Positions 1 to 6,375 are shown, counted from the first letter of the stretch. The stretch is DNA of 9,335 bases from Candidatus Nanohalarchaeota archaeon (GCA_030635525.1 DAOVYR010000025.1:1-9335), one strand, 5' to 3'. The notes: generated by a model from the letters alone, not told the origin. Numbers and translations: made by a program.

Positions 1-1097
1 CGAACATATCAACATACACAATAACAGCAGCAAAAACAGGATACTACACAGAAACAATAACAAACATAGACGTAAACGCAACAGAGATTGCAATAGCAGA
101 CTTCGTACTGACACCGACAACAATTAAAGGAAACATAACAGGAACAGTAACAAACACATCAGGAGCACAACTACAAGGAGTAACAATAACAGCAACAAGC
201 ACGGCAGGAGACATATTCACAAACATAACAAACGCAACAGGAGGACACATCATAAGAAATACAAACATATCAACATACACAATAACAGCAACTAAAGCAG
301 GATACAACACAGAAACCATAACAAACATAGACGTAAACGCAACAGAGAGTGCAATAGCAGACTTTGTACTAACACCGACAACCACGAACGGAAACATATC
401 TGGTACTATAACAGACACTGACGGCAACCCCCTAGATAATGTAGAAATAAAGGCAATAAATCTGGAAGCCCCTGGAACATACATAAACAACTCAGACACA
501 CTAGGAAAATACACCATACATGGCATGAGTATCTCAAACTACACAGTTTCAGCATCTCTAACAGGATACATCCAGCAATCATTCCTGAAAGTATCAGTAA
601 ATGAATCTAAAAAAGCCATCCTAGACTTCACACTCACACTCATGCCTGTAACAACGACAAGCGAAGACACAATAGCTCACTTCCAGACAAAAGAAGACAT
701 CACCATGCAACTTGGAACCAAAAACAGAGCCACCATATACATAAAAAACCCAACAGACAGCACCCTCCTTGTACCACTCCACATAGGAAGCCCAGACAAC
801 ACATTCAAAAATTTCATCCAATTCAAAAACATCGAAATAGACAGACACAACAAAAACATCACCTTAAGACCAAACGAAGAAAAGCTCATCCCGATAACAA
901 TATTCGCAGGAAAAATAGGCACATACGAACTCGTCGTAGGCCCGGACAGGAACTACGAAAACAAACACGACACCAAAAGAATAACAATAACAAACATAAA
1001 CGCAGGCATCTTCGCGCAGTCACCCGGCCTCCACTGGACAGGTTTTCTAATACTCATAATACTGGCAGCCACTCTCACAATAAAAAAAATCGCCTGA
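1..1097 (+). CDS. Surface protein with tandem carboxypeptidase-regulatory-like repeats and C-terminal membrane anchor (5' end missing)
   Basis: The reading frame is open from base 3 without a start, so the gene begins before the window; 364 codons are visible, ending TGA at 1095-1097. An internal ATG at 525 lies inside a repeat and is not the true start. The visible part begins with a partial repeat (3-128), then two full repeats of 87 and about 88 residues (129-389, 390-653). Each follows the carboxypeptidase regulatory-like beta-sandwich pattern: GNI.GT(V/I)T.T.G..L..V, a turn, YTITA.KAGY.TETI, then ADFVLTPTT. Codons about 220-330 form a different beta-rich domain, and the last ~20 residues (WTGFLILIILAATLTIKKIA) are a membrane helix with a short basic tail. 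The protein is therefore probably displayed outside the cell, anchored at its C-terminus. Such repeats usually act as structural stalks or adhesin modules; the ligand is unknown. Thr is encoded overwhelmingly by ACA. The fold call is confident, the role is not. Confidence 0.85.
   Translation, partial: NISTYTITAAKTGYYTETITNIDVNATEIAIADFVLTPTTIKGNITGTVTNTSGAQLQGVTITATSTAGDIFTNITNATGGHIIRNTNISTYTITATKAGYNTETITNIDVNATESAIADFVLTPTTTNGNISGTITDTDGNPLDNVEIKAINLEAPGTYINNSDTLGKYTIHGMSISNYTVSASLTGYIQQSFLKVSVNESKKAILDFTLTLMPVTTTSEDTIAHFQTKEDITMQLGTKNRATIYIKNPTDSTLLVPLHIGSPDNTFKNFIQFKNIEIDRHNKNITLRPNEEKLIPITIFAGKIGTYELVVGPDRNYENKHDTKRITITNINAGIFAQSPGLHWTGFLILIILAATLTIKKIA
3..653 (+). repeat. In-gene tandem repeats, 261-bp period
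   Basis: Bases 3-128 and 264-389 match at 114 of 126 positions by hand count (about 90%), a spacing of exactly 261 bp or 87 codons. A third copy starting near 525-528 is recognisable only at protein level (ISNYTVSAS.TGY against ISTYTITA.KAGY) and is one codon longer in spacing. The first two copies are therefore a much more recent duplication or gene-conversion product than the third. More copies probably lie upstream of the window. Confidence 0.9.
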
Positions 1098-1216
1098 AAT
1101 TCGTTATACTCACGATAAATACTGCACCAAGTGAAGTATGCGGCAAAGCCACATGAGAATATCTGGCTTTGACTGCATCCCAATCGGAGCAAGCTCCGGG
1201 GTATTACGCGAATTTC
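1096..1216. other. Multi-branched inverted-repeat element 1 (closing stem plus three hairpins)
   Basis: The element starts inside the stop codon of the upstream gene. Its ends pair: 1096-1103 (GAAATTCG) with 1209-1216 (CGAATTTC). A continuation pairs 1103-1109 (GTTATAC) with 1201-1207 (GTATTAC), with one T-T mismatch and a 2-base bulge. Inside are three hairpins: 1119-1139 (ATACT/AGTAT outer, CAC/GTG inner, loop CAA); 1144-1171 (perfect 8-bp CAAAGCCA/TGGCTTTG, extended by ATGC/GCAT at 1138-1141/1175-1178); and 1185-1198 (CGGAG/CTCCG, loop CAAG). The layout resembles a cloverleaf. It could be a structured RNA, a terminator-like 3' end or a palindromic mobile element. Pairing is seen in the sequence; function is unknown. 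Confidence 0.6.
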
Positions 1217-1227
1217 TAAGCCGGCGA

Positions 1228-1266
1228 TTTTTAATTGTCCATAAATTATGACCAGACAATTAAAAA
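1228..1266. repeat. Perfect 12-bp AT-rich inverted repeat
   Basis: TTTTTAATTGTC at 1228-1239 is the exact reverse complement of GACAATTAAAAA at 1255-1266, with a 15-base loop. The right arm can also pair as TAAAAA (1261-1266) with TTTTTA (1303-1308), which together with TGAAAAT/ATTTTCA (1270-1276/1293-1299) makes a competing stem. The T5 run could serve as a transcription end for the upstream surface-protein gene; a protein-binding palindrome is the alternative. Confidence 0.55.
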
Positions 1267-1311
1267 GCTTGAAAATACCCCCATTAACCTAAATTTTCAT
1301 GATTTTTAGTC

Positions 1312-1366
1312 TTCCCAAGTGAATTATATCCGCAGCAAGCTGCGGGGTATTGAACCCACTTGGGAA
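1312..1366. other. Nested hairpin element 2
   Basis: A perfect 10-bp outer stem, TTCCCAAGTG (1312-1321) with CACTTGGGAA (1357-1366), encloses a 6-bp inner hairpin, CCGCAG (1330-1335)/CTGCGG (1340-1345) with loop CAAG. Bases 1334-1351 match element 1 at 1188-1205 in 17 of 18 positions, and CCAAGTGAA occurs in both (1127-1135 and 1315-1323). Element 2 is thus a shorter relative of element 1. It ends about 22 bases before the TATA box of the next gene, so it could act on that promoter or simply be a dispersed palindromic repeat. Confidence 0.65.
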
Positions 1367-1387
1367 TAACAGCAAAGACCAAAAAAA

Positions 1388-1397
1388 CTATATAAAC
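1388..1397 (+). promoter_or_regulatory. TATA box for the Yip1-fusion gene
   Basis: CTATATAAAC is a good archaeal TATA box. Its first T of TATA (1389) is 47 bases before the ATG at 1436, predicting a start near 1418 and a leader of about 17 bases. That leader carries AGGT at 1425-1428, seven bases before the ATG, a plausible Shine-Dalgarno sequence that supports this start. Confidence 0.65.
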
Positions 1398-1435
1398 AAC
1401 CTCAGAACAAATAGTAAACAACAAAGGTAATCAAC

Positions 1436-4162
1436 ATGAAAAAAAAACTACTCACACTAACGCTATTACTGACATGCCTGGCAATAATCTCAACCGCAAA
1501 CGCTCAGACAGGTACAGACCACCCATGTAAATTTATCGACGAAAACGACCCCGACAGCGACGTCTTCTGCCAGAGCCATGACAACATATTAGCCACAGAC
1601 ACCACATACTTCCTCATAAACGTAGACTACGACAAAAATCTCAATATATCAGGAGCCATCATCAACACAAACAGCGACAGAATCAACATAAACGGTCTCT
1701 ACGACCCTATCGGACAAAGACACACAGCCAATGGCTGCTCAGGACTTATCAGCAGCAAATGCTTCGTAAACAACCCCACACTCGGTATCTGGCTGCTCGA
1801 CATCAAAGGCGAAACAATAACAAAAACCGGCGAATTCTTCGTAAACGCGAACTTCGACATATACAAGCCCCGCAAACACCTCATAGAAACAGTAATACTA
1901 CAGGACCACATAAAATTCTACAAAACATACATCAAAACCGGCTCACGCGAAGAACACCTTGCAGTCTCATCAAACTGGACAGACAGATACTCAAACATGG
2001 AAATCACAATCATCACACCAGACGCAAAAACAAAAAGCGACATCTCTAAAGGCGATGACAAAATCGTCCAAGCATACTACCTCAACCCGGGAACCATCGC
2101 AGAAGGAACATGGATAACACAACTAAGAGCCTTCGATGACCGTGCAGACATAAACTTCCACTCAAACTATAAATTCGAATACATAGAAGACCAGGAAATA
2201 ATCAACGGTATAATCCGCGAAAAAGAAAAAAAAGAATACCCGATAATCATCAAAGACACAACCACACCATTGGCCCTGACAACAATAAGACTGGAAGCCG
2301 GAGACACAGTAAAAATAATCAGTGTATACGACCCACGCGGCACAAAAAAAACATGCAACACCTACACAGACGGCTGCGCAATAAAAGACCCTGAACCCGG
2401 CATCTGGCTCGTAAATGTAGAAGGGCAAACCGTGACAGGCCACGCCCCATTCCGCCTAGCGAGCACCCACTCAACATATATCCCCGAAGACTTCAAAGCA
2501 GAAAACAATATAACAAACAGAGGCGCAGTATTCTACTACACAGACATCCTCACAGAAAACAAAACCCACCTCGTAGCAGTCTCAAAATGGTCTGACTTTG
2601 AACCGAACATGGAACTAACAATAATCTCAACAAACCTGAAATCCGCATTTGACCAGTCAGAAACAGACGAGAAAGTAACCCAGAAAGCATTTCTCACACC
2701 CGGTGAAACAGCCGAAGGACGCTGGATAGTACAGGTAAAATCAATATGGAAAGAATCAGAAGTAACCACAAAATCAAACTATAATATCACATACGTCCCG
2801 GGACAGGCACAGATAAACGCTGATCTGACAATGGGTGAAAAAAAGATATACTACCTCGAAGTAACAGAATCAAAAACCCCCTTAGTCCTCACAATGACCG
2901 CCTTCCAGTCAGGCGACGAATTCAGGATAACAAAAGTCCTCAAACCTGACGGAAAAACAGGCACATGCCAGAAAATCCCGTCAGGAAAAGAATCATACAC
3001 ATGCGCAGTAAAAGACCCTGAACCCGGCATCTGGACAATAGAAGTAACAGGACAAAACATCGTTGGCGAAGGCCCGTTCAACCTTGCAAGCACCTTCGAA
3101 ATCACAAGCTGCGGAAACGGCGCATGCGACCCTGACGAAAACTGCGGCACATGCGAACAAGACTGCCAGTGCAACCGCTCAATATGCCACAGGAACGCAT
3201 GTATGGAGCCCCCAAAAACAGTAGGTGAAAAAAGATCATGGCTAAAAGACGACCTTGAAGACAACCTGATAACACAAGAAAAATACGACATAAGAACAAA
3301 CGAACTAGCCGCCTACGACGATGCACAACTCATATCCGAACTGCAAACCGAAGAAGAACCAGAACAAGAAGAACCCAAAGAGGAAGAAAAAAACGAAACA
3401 GTCGAAAAACTGAAATCCATAATATCCAGTCCATTAATAATCTTCCTGCTGGTAGCACTAGTCCCAATAGCACTAATAGCATACAAAGCCCGCCGTAAAA
3501 AGAAAGAAGAAAGCCTGGAAGACATAAAACGCAGCGTCAACGCAGAAACAAAACCCGTCGCAGACACAGAACCCATCGATGCCTTCGAATTCGTAGATAC
3601 GAAATTCATAGACAAAATAAAACTAGTCATCCTGAACCCAAAAAAATTCTTCTCAATAATGCCAAGAACCGGCGGATACAAAGAGCCAATCATCTTTTAT
3701 ATGGTCATGACAACAATCATGGTCCTCCTATCCACACTAACCGACATCACCTCAATCAACTTGTTAATCTCACTAACAGCAACAATAATCACACTAATAA
3801 TTTGCACACCTCTTCTTTTCATCTCAGCACTTATCCTCCACACGATCCTGAAAACACTAGGCGCACAAGGCAAATACGAATCCACACTAAGAGTCATGGC
3901 ATACTCATCAGCAGCAGGTATCTTCTCATGGATTCCCTATGCAGGAATACTTGCAATCCTCTACCAGATATACATATCAGTCATCGGCTACAAAACCGTC
4001 CACAACATAAGCGCCCTGAAAATAATAATAGGATTCATTCTAATAACACTCCTGATTATACTCATCATCACAATAATAATCGCAGTCATAGGCATAGCAT
4101 TCATGGGCATAATCCTTGCCTTCATAGAACAAAGCGGACTATCAATCACCCCGACACAATAA
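1436..4162 (+). CDS. Secreted repeat protein fused to a Yip1-like membrane domain
   Basis: 908 residues. Residues 1-23 are a signal peptide (MKKK, hydrophobic core, ANA-Q). The ectodomain alternates two beta-sandwich types. Type A (about 51-143, 255-348, 460-555) ends in PGIW....G and carries a Cys pair in each copy (C101/C109, C307/C314, C511/C523); it resembles the PPC domain pattern. Type B (about 150-250, 355-455) carries NME(I/L)TII and P(G)..AEG.W. Then comes a Cys-rich knot at 559-589 (CGNGACDPDENC.TCEQDC.C), a SHOCT-like helical stretch (about 597-625, LITQEKYDIR), a Glu-rich linker (639-655) and a membrane helix (666-684) with a basic cytoplasmic flank (ARRKKK). Residues 725-897 match a Yip1-type domain (NPKKFFSIM....GYKEPIIFY, several membrane helices). 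Likely role: membrane protein with an external recognition or structural part; ligand and process are unknown. Convergent with the clamp-loader gene. Confidence 0.85.
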   Translation: MKKKLLTLTLLLTCLAIISTANAQTGTDHPCKFIDENDPDSDVFCQSHDNILATDTTYFLINVDYDKNLNISGAIINTNSDRININGLYDPIGQRHTANGCSGLISSKCFVNNPTLGIWLLDIKGETITKTGEFFVNANFDIYKPRKHLIETVILQDHIKFYKTYIKTGSREEHLAVSSNWTDRYSNMEITIITPDAKTKSDISKGDDKIVQAYYLNPGTIAEGTWITQLRAFDDRADINFHSNYKFEYIEDQEIINGIIREKEKKEYPIIIKDTTTPLALTTIRLEAGDTVKIISVYDPRGTKKTCNTYTDGCAIKDPEPGIWLVNVEGQTVTGHAPFRLASTHSTYIPEDFKAENNITNRGAVFYYTDILTENKTHLVAVSKWSDFEPNMELTIISTNLKSAFDQSETDEKVTQKAFLTPGETAEGRWIVQVKSIWKESEVTTKSNYNITYVPGQAQINADLTMGEKKIYYLEVTESKTPLVLTMTAFQSGDEFRITKVLKPDGKTGTCQKIPSGKESYTCAVKDPEPGIWTIEVTGQNIVGEGPFNLASTFEITSCGNGACDPDENCGTCEQDCQCNRSICHRNACMEPPKTVGEKRSWLKDDLEDNLITQEKYDIRTNELAAYDDAQLISELQTEEEPEQEEPKEEEKNETVEKLKSIISSPLIIFLLVALVPIALIAYKARRKKKEESLEDIKRSVNAETKPVADTEPIDAFEFVDTKFIDKIKLVILNPKKFFSIMPRTGGYKEPIIFYMVMTTIMVLLSTLTDITSINLLISLTATIITLIICTPLLFISALILHTILKTLGAQGKYESTLRVMAYSSAAGIFSWIPYAGILAILYQIYISVIGYKTVHNISALKIIIGFILITLLIILIITIIIAVIGIAFMGIILAFIEQSGLSITPTQ

Positions 4163-4163
4163 G

Positions 4164-4170
4164 AAAAAAA
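4164..4170 (-). terminator. Possible T-tract terminator for the clamp-loader gene
   Basis: The + strand has seven A in a row, giving T7 on the minus strand about 115 bases after the clamp-loader stop, immediately before the 3' end of the convergent Yip1-fusion gene. Archaeal RNA polymerase commonly stops at such T-runs. Confidence 0.35.
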
Positions 4171-4208
4171 CATTTAACCGCAACAAACGACACCAAAAAC
4201 CCAATCGA

Positions 4209-4303
4209 TCTCAGTTCTTTAGCTCAATATTTCAACGGCACCATAAATCAGGTCATTCACTACAGTCACTCTCAGCTTTTTAGCTCAATCTTTCAACGCA
4301 ACC
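4209..4303. repeat. 34-bp direct repeat duplicating the 3' end of the clamp-loader gene
   Basis: 4209-4242 and 4270-4303 are alike at 29 of 34 positions, spaced 61 bp. The second copy includes the last codons and TGA of the minus-strand clamp-loader gene. Read in the same register, the first copy encodes V-P-L-K-Y-stop against V-A-L-K-D-stop. It therefore looks like a decayed duplicate of the gene's end lying in its 3' untranslated region. Confidence 0.7.
4277..4281 (+). terminator. Possible terminator for the Yip1-fusion gene
   Basis: A T5 run flanked by AGC/GCT arms (AGCTTTTTAGCT) lies about 115 bases after the stop of the + strand gene, within the second direct-repeat copy. It is weak because the stem is only about four base pairs. 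Confidence 0.25.
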
Positions 4304-5232
4304 AACTGAGCCAAAAAAGCCTCAATCTGCAGATCCTCCTGCCCGCCCTCGACAATCCGAAACTCATACTCCCCAAGCTTATCAATCAGGCGCGCCTTAC
4401 ACCTGTCATCCACATCAACAGAAAGAATCTCGCGGTGAATCGCGCGAATGACATCAAGCCCTGAAAGCCCGCGATTGATCATCAGATCATACAGCCTCTT
4501 CCTGGAATCCAGAAACTTACCGCTAAGCGCCAGATCAAGCACATCCTTGACCTCCTTCGGATGCAAAGTAGCCGCAACATCATAGACACCCTTCTCATCA
4601 ACCTTCTTCGAAAGAATAGAAACCGACTGAAGCACATTAGTAGCCTTCCTGAAATCACCAAGAGACACAGCAATAACCGCAGCCATCCCATCCTTCGTAA
4701 CATCAAGCCCCTCGGCCTTGGCAACCCTCTCAACATATCCGGAAATCGCCTCATCACTCCCCGGCCCGAACCTAAAGACCGCACACCGACTCTGGATCGG
4801 CGCAATAAGTTTCGAAGAATAATTGCACGACAAAATAAACCGCGTCGAATGCGTATACTTTTCCATTGTCCTGCGAAGCGCCTGCTGCGCCTCAGTAGTC
4901 AAAGCATCACTCTCATCAAGAAAAATAATCTTAAACTCTGCCCCAAGCGGCTTGATACGCGCAAAATCCTTGATCTTCGACCTCACCACCTGGATGCCCC
5001 TCTCATCAGACGCATTAGTCTCCATAAAATTCCTCGACCACGTATCCCCGTACAACTCCTTCGCAAGCGCAATAGCACAGGTAGTCTTCCCCACCCCCGC
5101 AGTACCTGCAAAAAGCATATTTGGAATCGACTTCGCCTTGACAAACGCTTTAAGGCGCTCAACAATAGACTCATGCCCCACAACCTCAGAAAGCGTTTTC
5201 GGCCGATACTTCTCAGTCCAGATCTCAATCAT
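4285..5232 (-). CDS. rfcS: Replication factor C small subunit (clamp loader ATPase)
   Basis: Part of the RFC complex that uses ATP to load the PCNA sliding clamp onto primed DNA. It is 315 residues from the ATG at 5232, the usual size without an intein. The family start IWTEKYRPKTLSEVVG follows at residue 4. Motifs: Walker A GTAGVGKTT (43-51), N-terminal ASDERGI (74-80), Walker B IIFLDESDAL (102-111), sensor 1 SCN (135-137), the SRC motif carrying the arginine finger (148-150), sensor 2 region GDFRKATNVLQ (192-202), then the C-terminal collar helices (RLIDKLGEYEFRIVEG). The frame stays open upstream to 5274, but the homologous region begins after 5232. A TATATTA on this strand at 5261-5255 sits 29 bases before that ATG, which suggests a leaderless mRNA; a GTG at 5241 behind GGAGG is the alternative. 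Deviations: TA where PP is common in Walker A, and DESD for DEAD. No large subunit gene is nearby. Confidence 0.96.
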   Translation of the reverse strand: MIEIWTEKYRPKTLSEVVGHESIVERLKAFVKAKSIPNMLFAGTAGVGKTTCAIALAKELYGDTWSRNFMETNASDERGIQVVRSKIKDFARIKPLGAEFKIIFLDESDALTTEAQQALRRTMEKYTHSTRFILSCNYSSKLIAPIQSRCAVFRFGPGSDEAISGYVERVAKAEGLDVTKDGMAAVIAVSLGDFRKATNVLQSVSILSKKVDEKGVYDVAATLHPKEVKDVLDLALSGKFLDSRKRLYDLMINRGLSGLDVIRAIHREILSVDVDDRCKARLIDKLGEYEFRIVEGGQEDLQIEAFLAQLVALKD

Positions 5233-5252
5233 AACCAACACTATACCCTCCA

Positions 5253-5264
5253 AATAATATAAAA
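5253..5264 (-). promoter_or_regulatory. TATA box for the clamp-loader gene
   Basis: The minus strand reads TTTTATATTATT. The first T of TATA (5261) is 29 bases before the ATG at 5232, the spacing expected when transcription starts at the start codon. A second candidate, TTTTATATAT near 5308-5317, would give a leader of some 45 bases containing GGAGG. Confidence 0.5.
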
Positions 5265-5305
5265 CTAACCGCAAGACAAAAATACACCCGATTCACCTGC
5301 GCAAA

Positions 5306-5316
5306 GATATATAAAA
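5306..5316 (+). promoter_or_regulatory. TATA box for the orphan gene
   Basis: GATATATAAAA has TATA starting at 5308, 51 bases before the ATG at 5359, predicting a leader of about 21 bases. No good Shine-Dalgarno is seen in it (CCGGGAAATACA precedes the ATG). TTATAAAA at 5333-5340 is too close to the ATG to serve. Confidence 0.5.
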
Positions 5317-5358
5317 TTAAACCACGTCGTAGTTATAAAAAATAATCCGGGAAATACA

Positions 5359-6375
5359 ATGTCACTAAATACAGTAATCAGCGGACTCGAAATAACTTAT
5401 GGAGATTTACTAGAATTCTCATCTTCACTCACAGGATATGTAACAGAAGATGATTGTGATTTCTTACGAAGTATACATGAAAGAATAGAAACCGCAAAAG
5501 AATATGCAGAACCAGACGATATCTTAGACAACCCTAAAGAAGACCACCTAAACCAAATAGGCGCAGACTTAGAAACGATAAACCAGCAATTCAACACACT
5601 ACATAGAACTAAAGAACAAGACGTATTCTATAAAAAAATCGACACCTTACAGGACGAATGCAACAAAAATGATAACATACCTACTGGTAATAAAGACGAA
5701 ATAACCAGATACTTTCAACTCATAAAAGAAGAAAAAGACACTTATGGCGCAGACCAATTAATATCTGCTTTCAATTCCATATCTGACAAACAAAAACTCC
5801 CGTACCTCATCATAACACAAAGCATACTACTCCAAAAAGAGAACAAATTAGATTCCGTAGATTACCAGTATCATGAACTATTGGAAAAAGAAATGCCTGA
5901 ACTGATGGCAGGCATTCCAAAACCACTACAGGATCAGTATATGGATATTCTCACAACCGCCACAAAACCACCATTCTCGGAGAGTAGCGTATTTCTCTAC
6001 GCACTGGGAAAGCAAATCTCAAAACAATTTAATCCCAACGAACAAGATATTTTTTCACATCCTCACATAGAAGACGAATTTAGAGAATATTACTTAAATA
6101 TTGCAAAAGAAGCAGTTATTAAACAACCAAATTTCGTAACCGATTTGTTGGGATTCCTGCCAGACATAATTAAAATAAACGGTATTAAAGAAACAAAAAA
6201 AATAGTTGACCGCGGCCTAAATATAAAAGATGAGAATTTCAAAAATATCGTTGATGAAAAACATAGAATAAACCTCCCTATATTTTATTACGGCATCCAT
6301 GCAGGGCATCGCTTTGCAGGCAGCACCCCAGAAGAGCAACAAGACCAACTCAATATTATCGAGGCTAATTTGTAG
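5359..6375 (+). CDS. Orphan acidic, probably alpha-helical soluble protein of unknown function
   Basis: 338 residues; I do not recognise a family. There is no signal peptide or membrane helix, so it is probably cytoplasmic. It is rich in Glu, Asp, Lys and Gln, with only two Cys (C33, C101), and alternates charged and leucine/isoleucine positions, suggesting mostly helix. Residues 35-130 look like long helices (RIETAKEYAEPDDIL, LETINQQFNTLHRTKEQDVF), and 135-300 like shorter helical pairs with Pro breaks. The C-terminus carries YGIHAGHRFAGSTPEEQ (311-327), a possible small motif. Base use differs from its neighbours: more T-ending codons and no C-over-G excess on the + strand. In 5881-5940 I count C12 and G13, against C26 and G7 in 4681-4740. 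It is divergent from the clamp-loader gene and has its own TATA box. The long intact frame supports a real gene; the composition suggests later acquisition or faster evolution. Confidence 0.75.
   Translation: MSLNTVISGLEITYGDLLEFSSSLTGYVTEDDCDFLRSIHERIETAKEYAEPDDILDNPKEDHLNQIGADLETINQQFNTLHRTKEQDVFYKKIDTLQDECNKNDNIPTGNKDEITRYFQLIKEEKDTYGADQLISAFNSISDKQKLPYLIITQSILLQKENKLDSVDYQYHELLEKEMPELMAGIPKPLQDQYMDILTTATKPPFSESSVFLYALGKQISKQFNPNEQDIFSHPHIEDEFREYYLNIAKEAVIKQPNFVTDLLGFLPDIIKINGIKETKKIVDRGLNIKDENFKNIVDEKHRINLPIFYYGIHAGHRFAGSTPEEQQDQLNIIEANL

Noticed and set aside
3..389. CRISPR-like array at the window start
   Set aside because: The repeated unit is 261 bp, in frame and coding, with no short direct repeats separated by unique spacers.
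44..526. 160-codon open frame on the minus strand across the surface-protein repeats
   Set aside because: It mirrors the 261-bp repeats of the + strand gene, is a low-complexity Val/Phe/Met string produced by reading ACA/ATA-rich DNA backwards, and has no initiation signal.
1096..1216. tRNA-like gene
   Set aside because: Although the fold is branched, there is no GTTCRANNC box, no proper anticodon arm, and the arms are the wrong sizes.
4561..5262. 233-codon + strand frame opposite the clamp-loader gene
   Set aside because: It is fully antisense to a gene with clear conserved motifs; its Arg/Leu-rich translation has no recognisable domain.
5233..5274. 14-residue N-terminal extension of the clamp-loader protein, or GTG start at 5241 after GGAGG
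   Set aside because: The family sequence begins after the ATG at 5232 and the TATA box at 5255-5261 would lie inside or too near an upstream start. The GTG with GGAGG is not excluded if the farther promoter is used.
5333..5340. TTATAAAA as TATA box of the orphan gene
   Set aside because: It lies only 25 bases before the ATG, which would put the transcript start inside the gene; the box at 5308 fits better.
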